This document shows positions 57,293 through 64,000 of a stretch of DNA of 64,000 bases, piece by piece (within the stretch, counting starts at the first letter, position 1; each line of letters opens with the position of its first letter). The notes beneath the pieces were generated by a model. The model worked only from the letters and a program-made list of their open reading frames with translations, did no database searches and was not told where the DNA came from. The translations under genes and the position numbers were made by a program. Origin of the DNA: Pseudoxanthomonas sp. JBR18 (GTDB lineage Bacteria > Pseudomonadota > Gammaproteobacteria > Xanthomonadales > Xanthomonadaceae); NCBI RefSeq assembly GCF_028198165.1, contig NZ_CP116339.1, positions 1,867,001 to 1,931,000 on the forward strand, written 5' to 3'.

Positions 57293-59287
57293 ATGCCCCT
57301 GTCGCTGCGCCGCGTCCCTGCCTTCCTTGCTGTCTCCCTGGCCCTGGCCAGCTGTGCCACCACGCCCGCCGCCCGGGCACCGCTGGCCGACGGCGCCACC
57401 GCCCAGGTGGCGATCCTGGAGACCACCGATGTCCACTCCAACGTGCTGAGCTACGACTACTACAAGGCGCGGGAAGACGATTCGGTCGGCTACGAGCGCG
57501 TGGCCACGCTGATCCGCCAGGCGCGCGCAGAGTTCGCCAACAGCCTCCTGTTCGACGATGGCGACACCATCCAGGGCACGGTGCTGGCCGACTTCCAGGC
57601 CAAGGTGCAACCGGTCGGCTGCGACGAGGAGCTGGGCGTCTACAAGGCCTTCGACGCCATGGGCTACGACGGCGGCACCGCGGGCAACCATGAGTTCAAT
57701 TACGGCCTGCATTTCCTGTCCCAGGTGACCGGCACGCCGATGAACGTCGACGGCGGCACCACCCAGCGCTGCAAAGGGCCGGACTATCCGCTGGTGCTGT
57801 CCAATGTGTTCAGCACCCGCGACAACCAGCCGATCTTCAAGCCCTGGGCCGTGGTGACCAAGAACATCGTCGTCACCGGGGCCGACGGCAAGCCGCAGGT
57901 GGTGCCGTTGAAGGTGGGCATCATCGGCTTCACCCCGCCGCCGATCCTGGCCTGGGACAAGCAGAACCTCGAGGGCAAGGTCACCGTCACCGGCCCGGTC
58001 GAGGCGGCCAGGCGCTATCTGCCCGAGCTTCAGGCGCAGCATCCGGACATCGTGGTCGGCATCCTGCACGGCGGGCTCAACGCCGCGCCGTACACGCCGG
58101 ACATGGAGAACGGCGGCTGGCACCTGGCCGGGGTGGACGGCATTGACGTGCTGCTGCTGGGCCACTCGCATACCGAGTTCCCGGGGCCGCGCTACAAGGA
58201 TCTGCCCGACACCGATGCCACGCGCGGTTTCGTGCGCGGCAAGCCGGCGGTGATGGGCGGCTTCTTCGGCAAGGACCTGGGCGTGATCGACCTGCACCTG
58301 GTGCGCAGGGACGGCCGCTGGACCATCGACCCGGCCACCACCCACAGCGAGGTGCGGCCGATCTGCAAGGGCAAGGGCGACTGCGTACCGGCCGACCCGG
58401 CCATCGCCCCGCTGGTGGCCCAGGCACACGCCGCCGCACAGGCCTACGTCAACACGCCGATCGGCAAGAGCGATGTGCACTTCACCAGCTACTTCGTCGA
58501 CGAGGGCAACAGCTCCGCGCTGGCCGTGGTCAACGCCGCCCAGCGCGACTACGTGCAGCGCGCGCTGCCGGCGCTGCATCCGGAGCTGGCGGGCGTGCCG
58601 GTGCTGTCGGCGGCCGCGCCGTTCCGCACCGGCTTCGGCGGACCGGACGATTACACCGACGTGCCGGCCGGCACGCTGACCCTGCGCAGCGCCGCGGACC
58701 TGTACTTCTTCCCCAATACGCTGAGCGCGGTGAAGGTGGACGGCGCCGGGCTCAAGGCCTGGCTGGAGCAGTCGGCCGAGCGTTACAACCGCATCGATCC
58801 ATCCAAGCCGGATCCGCAGCCGCTGATCAACGCCCGCCACGTGGCCTTCAATGCCGACCAGATCCAGGGCGATCTGTCCTACACGATCGACCTGACCCGG
58901 CCAGCCGGGCAGCGCATCACCGACCTGCGCTACCAGGGCAAGCCGGTGCGCCCGGACCAGCCCTTCATCGTGGCCACCAACAACTACCGCGCCAGCGGCG
59001 GCGGCAATTTCCCTGGCCTGGACGGCAGCAACGTGGTGCTGGCCGCGCCGGACGGCAACCGCGAGATCCTCGCCGCCTGGCTGAAGACCAAGGGCACGGT
59101 CACCCAGGCCGACCTTGAACCGACGTCCTGGCACTTCGCCCCGATCAAGTCTGCCGGCCCGCTGACCTTTGACTGCCCGGCCGGCAAGCTGGACATCGCC
59201 AAGGCCCAGCACCTGCCGCCGATCCGTATGCTCAAGGACAACGGCGACGGCACGGCGGTATGCGCGATCGAGCTGTCTAAAAGGTGA
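57293..59287 (+). CDS. cpdB: 2',3'-cyclic-nucleotide 2'-phosphodiesterase / 3'-nucleotidase-type metallophosphatase
   Basis: 664 residues from ATG 57293. MPLSLRRVPAFLAVSLALAS with C is a lipobox, so the protein is in the envelope. The calcineurin-like metal sites are ILETTDVHSNVLSYDYYKA, LLFDDGDTIQGTVLAD, GTAGNHEFNYGLHFL and LLLGHSHTEFPGP. The C-terminal 5'-nucleotidase domain has ATNNYRASGGGNFPGLDGSN. It dephosphorylates extracellular nucleotides for salvage. Confidence 0.92.
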   Translation: MPLSLRRVPAFLAVSLALASCATTPAARAPLADGATAQVAILETTDVHSNVLSYDYYKAREDDSVGYERVATLIRQARAEFANSLLFDDGDTIQGTVLADFQAKVQPVGCDEELGVYKAFDAMGYDGGTAGNHEFNYGLHFLSQVTGTPMNVDGGTTQRCKGPDYPLVLSNVFSTRDNQPIFKPWAVVTKNIVVTGADGKPQVVPLKVGIIGFTPPPILAWDKQNLEGKVTVTGPVEAARRYLPELQAQHPDIVVGILHGGLNAAPYTPDMENGGWHLAGVDGIDVLLLGHSHTEFPGPRYKDLPDTDATRGFVRGKPAVMGGFFGKDLGVIDLHLVRRDGRWTIDPATTHSEVRPICKGKGDCVPADPAIAPLVAQAHAAAQAYVNTPIGKSDVHFTSYFVDEGNSSALAVVNAAQRDYVQRALPALHPELAGVPVLSAAAPFRTGFGGPDDYTDVPAGTLTLRSAADLYFFPNTLSAVKVDGAGLKAWLEQSAERYNRIDPSKPDPQPLINARHVAFNADQIQGDLSYTIDLTRPAGQRITDLRYQGKPVRPDQPFIVATNNYRASGGGNFPGLDGSNVVLAAPDGNREILAAWLKTKGTVTQADLEPTSWHFAPIKSAGPLTFDCPAGKLDIAKAQHLPPIRMLKDNGDGTAVCAIELSKR

Positions 59288-59341
59288 TACAAGCCGGATA
59301 GGCAACCATGCGCATCCCTCACCTGCAAAGGACATGCATGC

Positions 59342-59686
59342 ATGATCAATGGCATCGGCTTCTGCGTGATCTATCGGGCGCGCGTGCGTCCTGAGCTTGA
59401 CTCGAGTTACATCGCCGCATGGTCCCGGTTGACCCTGCGGCTGCGCGAGCAGCGCGGGGCCCTGGGATCGCGTCTCCATCGAGGTGCCGACGGTATCTTT
59501 TATGCCTACGCGCAATGGGAAAGCGCGCAAGCACGCGCCCATGCCTTCAGCCTGCCATCGTTGGATCCCGTGGCGAGTCAGCAGATGGCGGAGGCCATCA
59601 TCGAATCGCTTCCCGAGATCGTGCTGGATCCGATCCTCGATCATCTGCTGACGCCTGGTGAGGCGTCGATGTCCGCGTCACACTGA
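59342..59686 (+). CDS. ABM-domain (antibiotic biosynthesis monooxygenase-like) protein
   Basis: 114 residues from ATG 59342, after AAGGA. It begins MINGIGFCVIYRARVRPELD and has GALGSRLHRGADGIFYAYAQ then WESAQARAHAFSLPSLD, the ferredoxin-like beta-alpha-beta pattern of ABM dimers. The C terminus is helical. Role not known; it follows cpdB and precedes an esterase. Confidence 0.65.
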   Translation: MINGIGFCVIYRARVRPELDSSYIAAWSRLTLRLREQRGALGSRLHRGADGIFYAYAQWESAQARAHAFSLPSLDPVASQQMAEAIIESLPEIVLDPILDHLLTPGEASMSASH

Positions 59687-59725
59687 GCGCGTCACTGGCC
59701 TTTCCACAACCCTCGGGGGAGTGTC

Positions 59726-60847
59726 TTGATCCATTCCTGTCTCGTGCGTTGCCTGCTCCTCCTCGTGCTAGCGACAACCTCTGTGGCTGTGCTCGCCCAA
59801 GATCCAGACAGCGGCGCCCGTCACGTCAAGGGGTTCGACCTCCCAGCCTCCGCATATCTGAGTGCCCAGGCAAGGAAGAAAGTCATCGCGGACGCCAACA
59901 GCGTCGACCCGCTGGCGTCCATGGACAACGCGGCGCTTGTTCGCAGTCTTCAACACCTCAGAGAGGGGACCGATGCCTGGGCGAAGGGCGAAGTGGCCAA
60001 GCTCCGTGCGCGTCATGCGGTCGAGATTTCCCATGAGCAATGGGGTGGTGTCCCCGTGGTGCTGGTGGAGCCCAAAGGCGCGAAGGGCGCGCGCGGCGCA
60101 CAGCTGCTGATCGAGTTGCACGGCGGGGGGTTCGTCCTGGGGCGCGCGGAGTCGATGGGGCTGCTGGATGCGATTCCTGTCGCGGCGGCTTCCGGCATGA
60201 CGGTGGCCGCCGTCGAATATCGGCAAGGCCCGGAATCCCACTTTCCCGCCGCTACTGACGATGTCCTGCGCGTCTATCGCGCGGCACTGGAACGTCTGCC
60301 GCCCAGTCGTATCGGGCTCTTCGGCTGCTCATCCGGAGGCGTGCTGACGGCCGAGGTACTGGCCCGTATCGCCGTGGAGTCGCTGCCCATGCCGGGCGCG
60401 GCAGGTGTGTTCTGCGCGGGCGGCGATGCGCGCTACGGCGGAGACTCCCGGTTCATCTCCGCCGCCATCAATGGGCTTGCGCCACCGCCATCCCAGGCCC
60501 GCACCGAGATCATGGAAGACCTTTACTACGGCGATGTCGACTTCCGGGACCCGCTGGTCTCGCCGGCCTTTTCAGACGATGTGCTTCGCCATTTCCCGCC
60601 GACACTGTTCGTGACCGCCACGCGTGCGCCGGAATTGAGCAGTGCGGTGTACATGCATGGGCGCCTGACGCGCCTGGGCCGCGGGCCACAGCTGAATGTC
60701 TGGGACGGACTGGGACACGCGTTCTACCTGGACGCGGACCTGCCCGAGAGCCGGGAGGCGTTCGAGGTGATCGCAGGTTTCTTCCGCGATCACCTCGTGC
60801 CGGCGACGCCAGACGCAGCGCAGCAACACTTCCCCGCTGCTTCGTAA
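59726..60847 (+). CDS. Exported alpha/beta hydrolase, HSL-type
   Basis: 373 residues. A TTG start at 59726 lies after GGGGGAG. The signal peptide begins MIHSCLVRCLLLLVLATTSV and is cleaved near LAQ. LLIELHGGGFVLGRAESMGL is the oxyanion-hole HGGG, IGLFGCSSGGVLTAEVLARI contains the nucleophile serine, and DGLGHAFYLDADLPE gives the histidine. It hydrolyses short acyl esters in the periplasm; substrate unknown. Confidence 0.85.
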   Translation: MIHSCLVRCLLLLVLATTSVAVLAQDPDSGARHVKGFDLPASAYLSAQARKKVIADANSVDPLASMDNAALVRSLQHLREGTDAWAKGEVAKLRARHAVEISHEQWGGVPVVLVEPKGAKGARGAQLLIELHGGGFVLGRAESMGLLDAIPVAAASGMTVAAVEYRQGPESHFPAATDDVLRVYRAALERLPPSRIGLFGCSSGGVLTAEVLARIAVESLPMPGAAGVFCAGGDARYGGDSRFISAAINGLAPPPSQARTEIMEDLYYGDVDFRDPLVSPAFSDDVLRHFPPTLFVTATRAPELSSAVYMHGRLTRLGRGPQLNVWDGLGHAFYLDADLPESREAFEVIAGFFRDHLVPATPDAAQQHFPAAS

Positions 60848-60850
60848 CCG

Positions 60851-62263
60851 TCAGTCCTTCGCCAACACCGCGTTGCGCCGGCCGTACAGCACGTACGCCA
60901 CCAGGCCGACGACGTTCCAGATGCCGAAGTACAGCTGGGTGCGGCTGGGCAGGCTGAAGAACAGATACAGGCAGCCGAGGATCGCAACCGGGCCGACGAT
61001 CCACGCCAGCGGGGTGCGGAAGGTGCGGGGGCGGTTGGGCTCGCGCTTGCGCAGCACCAGCATGCACGCGGCCACGGCGGTGAAGGCGGCCAGGGTGCCG
61101 GCGTTGGCCAGCGCGGCGATCTCGTCCAGGCGGGCGATGCCGGCCAGGGCGGCGACCAGCACCGCGGTGAAGGCGGTGGTGGCGATCGGGGTGCCGGTGC
61201 GTGCGCTGACCTTGGACAGCCCGCGTGGCAGCAGGCCGTCGCGCGACATCACGAAGAAGATGCGGCTCTGTCCGTACAGGAAGGCCAGCAGCACCGTGGG
61301 CAGCGCGATCACCGCCGCCGCGCCGATGGCCTTGGCGGCCGCGCCCTGGCCCAGTTCGCGCATGATCAGCGCCAGCGGCTCGGGGCTGTGGCCAAACACG
61401 GTGTAGCTCATCGCACCCACCGCGGCCAGCGCCACCAGCACGTAGATCACGGTGCAGCCGATCATCGAGCCGACGATGCCGATGGCCAGGTCGCGCTCGG
61501 GCTTCTTGGTTTCCTCGGCGGCGGTGGAGATCGCATCGAAGCCGTAGAAGGCGAAGAAGATGATCGCCGCCGCGGCCATGACCCCGTGCTCCACGCCATC
61601 TGCGCCCACGGACTTGGCGAAGCCGTAGGGCATGAACGGCTGCATGTGCGCACTGTCGAAATGCGGCAGGGCCACGGCCACGAAGATGCTCAGCGCGATG
61701 ATCTTGACCACCACCAGGATGGCGTTGAGCGTGGCGCTCTCCTTGGTCCCGGCCATCAGCAGGCCGGCCACCACGAAGGTGATCAGCACCGCCGGCAGGT
61801 TGAGCACGCCACCGGCATGCGGGCCGGCGGTCAGCGCATGTGGCAGGTGCACGCCCCAGCCTTCCAGGAAGCCCACCGCGTAGCCCGACCAGCCTACGGC
61901 CACGGTGGAGACCACCAGCGAGTACTCCAGGATCAGGCTCCAGCCCACGATCCAGGCGATCGTCTCGCCCAGCGCGGTGTAGCTGTAGGTGTAGGCGCTG
62001 CCGGCGGCCGGCATCATCGTGGACATCTCGGCGTAGGCCAGCGCCGCGCAGGCGCAGACGATGCCCGCCGCCAGGAAGGAGATCAGCACCGCCGGTCCTG
62101 CCAGGTTGGCGCCCACACCGATCAGCGTGTAGATGCCGGTGCCGACGATGGCGCCGATCCCCAGCGCGATCAGGTGCGGCCAGCTCAGGGTGCGCTTGAG
62201 CTGGCGTCCGGCCTCGTGGACGGTGACGGTGTTGATGTCTTTACGGCGCAGCCAGGCGGACAT
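60851..62263 (-). CDS. APC-superfamily amino-acid permease
   Basis: 470 residues, ATG 62263. About 12 membrane helices, starting LSWPHLIALGIGAIVGTGIY and including AAGSAYTYSYTALGETIAWI and FYGFDAISTAAEETKKPERD, all of the cationic/neutral amino-acid transporter group of APC permeases. It faces the 5' end of the ParD-like gene across a 222-bp region. Substrate not determined. Confidence 0.92.
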   Translation of the reverse strand: MSAWLRRKDINTVTVHEAGRQLKRTLSWPHLIALGIGAIVGTGIYTLIGVGANLAGPAVLISFLAAGIVCACAALAYAEMSTMMPAAGSAYTYSYTALGETIAWIVGWSLILEYSLVVSTVAVGWSGYAVGFLEGWGVHLPHALTAGPHAGGVLNLPAVLITFVVAGLLMAGTKESATLNAILVVVKIIALSIFVAVALPHFDSAHMQPFMPYGFAKSVGADGVEHGVMAAAAIIFFAFYGFDAISTAAEETKKPERDLAIGIVGSMIGCTVIYVLVALAAVGAMSYTVFGHSPEPLALIMRELGQGAAAKAIGAAAVIALPTVLLAFLYGQSRIFFVMSRDGLLPRGLSKVSARTGTPIATTAFTAVLVAALAGIARLDEIAALANAGTLAAFTAVAACMLVLRKREPNRPRTFRTPLAWIVGPVAILGCLYLFFSLPSRTQLYFGIWNVVGLVAYVLYGRRNAVLAKD

Positions 62264-62444
62264 GCGGGCCCCTTTGGAAACACGGAAAGTCCCCCAGTGT
62301 GGCCGAATCGGCCCGCGGCTTGCACCCCGCCGGGCCTGCGGCCGCGCAAGCCCGGGGCTGGGGGCACGCGCGAAACGCCGCGCTCACCGCGTTCCAGCGC
62401 GTCGCGCAGCGGTGGCCGCCTCGCTTGCGCAGGGATACACGAAA

Positions 62445-62461
62445 CATATACGATTCATATA
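62445..62461 (+). promoter_or_regulatory. Direct repeats upstream of the ParD-like gene
   Basis: CATATA occurs at 62445-62450 and 62456-62461, 11 bp apart, in an AT-rich island within GC-rich DNA. It fits a promoter with a ribbon-helix-helix operator for the downstream gene. Confidence 0.45.
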
Positions 62462-62485
62462 TACCGAGCGTGTGGAGGTTTGCCG

Positions 62486-62698
62486 ATGGGCATCGTCAAC
62501 ATCGATGACGAATTGCACGATCAGCTGCGTCGCGCCTGCAAGGTCAGCAGCCGCTCGATCAACGCGCAGGCCAACTTCTGGATCAAGGTCGGGATGCTGT
62601 GCGAACTGCATCCGGAGCTGAGCTTCCAGCAGATCGTCGCCAGTGAGCTGCGTGCCGCCGGCGTGCAGCCGCAAGCGCTGCGCAGCGGGCGCGCGTGA
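62486..62698 (+). CDS. ParD-like antitoxin family protein
   Basis: 70 residues from ATG 62486, preceded by GGAGG. MGIVNIDDELHDQLRRACKV with SSRSINAQANFWIKVGMLCE is the ribbon-helix-helix block of the ParD-like family (PF11903 type). The stop overlaps the start of the aminopeptidase gene (GTGA), so the two are co-translated. No ParE-type toxin is present. Confidence 0.8.
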   Translation: MGIVNIDDELHDQLRRACKVSSRSINAQANFWIKVGMLCELHPELSFQQIVASELRAAGVQPQALRSGRA

Positions 62699-63471
62699 TC
62701 AAGAGCACAGAGGAACTGGCGCGGATGGCCCGCGCCGGCGCGCTGCTGGCGCAGGTCTTCGACGCGCTGGGCCAACAGCGGCTGGAAGGCCGCAGCACGA
62801 TGGAGCTCAACGACTTTGTCGAGCGCATGATCGTCGACGAACTGCATGCTCGGCCGGCCAGCAAGGGGCAGTACGGGTTCCCCTACGTGCTCAATGCCTC
62901 CATCGACGATGTGGTCTGCCACGGCGTGCCCGCGCACGAGGATGTGCTGCGCAGCGGGCAGATCGTCAATCTCGACATCACCCTGGAGAAGGATGGCTAC
63001 CTCGCCGATTCCAGCACCACCTATCTGGTGGGCGAGGTGAGCTACCAGGCGCGGCGGCTGGTGTCAGCGGCCTACCAGGCCATGTGGAAAGGCATTGCCG
63101 CCGTGCGGCCGGGTGCGCGGTTGGGCGACATCGGCCATGCCATCGCCCATGAGGCGCGCGGACAGGGCTACAGCGTGGTGCGCGAGTATTGCGGTCACGG
63201 CATCGGCCGGGAGATGCATGAAGATCCGCAGATCCTGCACCACGGCCGTCCCGGCACCGGGCTGGTGCTGGAGGAGGGCATGACCTTCACCATCGAGCCG
63301 ATGCTCAACCAGGGCAGGGCGGCGATCCGGTCCAAGCCGGAGCAGTGGCCGGTGTACACGCGGGACGGCAAGCTTTCGGCGCAGTTCGAGCACACCGTGG
63401 CCGTCACCCGAACCGGCGTGGACGTGCTGACGCTGCGCCCGGGCGAGCGCCCGCTGTGCGCGCTGGGCTGA
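62695..63471 (+). CDS. map: Methionine aminopeptidase, type I
   Basis: 258 residues from a GTG at 62695. Metal ligands are visible: VNLDITLEKDGYLADSSTTY (two Asp), YCGHGIGREMHEDPQILHH (His), MTFTIEPMLNQG (Glu) and FEHTVAVTRTGVDVLTL (Glu). It removes N-terminal methionine from new proteins. A second, unlinked map gene is likely elsewhere. This copy is translationally coupled to the ParD-like gene. Confidence 0.92.
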   Translation: MIKSTEELARMARAGALLAQVFDALGQQRLEGRSTMELNDFVERMIVDELHARPASKGQYGFPYVLNASIDDVVCHGVPAHEDVLRSGQIVNLDITLEKDGYLADSSTTYLVGEVSYQARRLVSAAYQAMWKGIAAVRPGARLGDIGHAIAHEARGQGYSVVREYCGHGIGREMHEDPQILHHGRPGTGLVLEEGMTFTIEPMLNQGRAAIRSKPEQWPVYTRDGKLSAQFEHTVAVTRTGVDVLTLRPGERPLCALG

Positions 63472-63833
63472 GGCGAGCTGATCGGCCGGCGAGGCCGTAG
63501 CTCAGGCGGTTGGAGGCATCGCCGACCCGCGCCGCATCAGACTGAAATCCATCGGCATGTGCGACGCGCTTGCGGGCAGGCAGCTTGCATCGTGCGACAA
63601 CGCCATCGAGCGCCACATCGCGCAACGGGCCTGGGCGGGGTGCGGTGCTTCATGCCGGGTCGACGTGGCCGCGCGCAGGCTTGGTCGCGGTCTCTCGGCT
63701 GCGCGTCCCGCGCCAGGCCCCGGGGCACTGCACCGGTCCGGTCCCTTCGCCAGTGACATGGCAGCGGATGCGGGCCTCCCGATCACGCGCTGACGCAGCC
63801 GCGAAACAGCGCCTCGCCGGAGAAGTCACAAGC
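63472..63833. other. Intergenic stretch without a supported gene
   Basis: It includes GTAGCTCAGGCGGTTGGAGG, which looks like a tRNA D-arm, but the rest of a tRNA is absent. Short frames here have no motif or ribosome site. Confidence 0.55.
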
Positions 63834-64000
63834 ATGTGGCGTTACCTGTTCTATGCCCTGTCGCTGGTCGCCATCGTGCTGGTCGCGGCCCTGATCCCTT
63901 CCCACCCCGGCGCCGCCTGGGCGCTGCTGGCGATCCTGCCCCTGATCGCACTGGGCGTGTACGACATCGCCTCGCCACGCAACGTGCTGTCGAACTACCC
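63834..64000 (+). CDS. FMN-binding glutamate-synthase family protein, N-terminal part (cut by window end)
   Basis: ATG 63834 follows GGAGA and starts MWRYLFYALSLVAIVLVAAL with a second hydrophobic segment (AWALLAILPLIALGVYDIAS) and then PRNVLSNYP. This short double membrane segment before NYP is typical of FMN-binding glutamate-synthase-like proteins (GltB2 type). The catalytic region lies beyond the window. Confidence 0.65.
   Translation, partial: MWRYLFYALSLVAIVLVAALIPSHPGAAWALLAILPLIALGVYDIASPRNVLSNY

Noticed and set aside
63490..63570. tRNA-like D-arm GTAGCTCAGGCGGTTGGAGG
   Set aside because: No anticodon arm, T-arm (GGTTCGAATC-like) or acceptor pairing follows.

Overview
The window is high-GC, gene-dense bacterial DNA that looks like a Xanthomonadaceae (Lysobacteraceae) chromosome, close to Pseudoxanthomonas, Stenotrophomonas or Xanthomonas. 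The assignment rests on the attC family in the integron array (stems reading CAAGCCG...CGGCTTAA), a FabV enoyl reductase, a sensory hybrid kinase beside a GGDEF response regulator, and several exported proteins of xanthomonad type. There is no prophage, conjugative module, CRISPR array, rRNA gene or convincing tRNA.

Layout. 1-9.5 kb: end of an AI-2E-type permease, two tandem paralogous exported proteins, a TetR regulator with an 18-bp palindrome just upstream and a DUF308 membrane protein downstream, an exported protein plus serine hydrolase pair divergent from a ToxR-like regulator, a YCII protein and a Tat-exported amidase. 9.5-18.5 kb: an integron cassette array with no integrase gene in the window (a CALIN), visibly poorer in GC than its surroundings. 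It has 14 attC sites, ten supported cassette genes, and three copies of one gene-poor cassette. An IS110/IS1111-type element sits inside the first attC, a diverged remnant of a relative sits in the last attC, and a decayed IS3-family element sits inside attC 12. 18.6-31.7 kb: small exported proteins, a CHASE-PAS hybrid histidine kinase with a REC-GGDEF partner, two regulator/SDR pairs (LysR and AraC), a TupA-like ATP-grasp protein and an HDOD protein. 32-48 kb: VOC proteins, a secreted ADP-ribosylglycohydrolase-like protein, a nitroreductase, a beta-lactamase-like hydrolase, DUF427, an EAL-CBS-GGDEF protein, a LysR regulator, a two-gene RND efflux pump and a chloroperoxidase-like hydrolase. 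48-64 kb: a type B carboxylesterase, an Nramp (MntH) transporter, a flavin reductase, a haloacid dehalogenase with an Lrp regulator, a GH43-like protein, FabV, a LysE pseudogene, CpdB, an ABM-domain protein, an esterase, an APC permease, a ParD-like/methionine aminopeptidase pair and the start of an FMN-binding glutamate-synthase-like gene.

The most notable system is the array and its insertion elements. Upstream of the IS1111-type transposase is a stem-loop whose two loop strands match the two halves of the attC insertion point (TAACTCA and GGCGTTA) on opposite strands. This is the layout expected of a bridge/seek RNA that directs the element into attC. The transposase itself carries an in-frame amber codon. 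The cassettes carry a HEPN-motif protein, an Imm26-like protein, a C39-like protease fold, a DUF7660-like protein, a DMP19/DUF4375 protein and a cysteine-rich zinc-ribbon-like protein, which suggests a conflict or stress role.

Decay is frequent: an in-frame TGA cuts 34 codons from the hybrid kinase, LysE has three lesions, and a 3' fragment of one exported gene family is duplicated 12 kb away. All calls come from reading the sequence; no database search was run.
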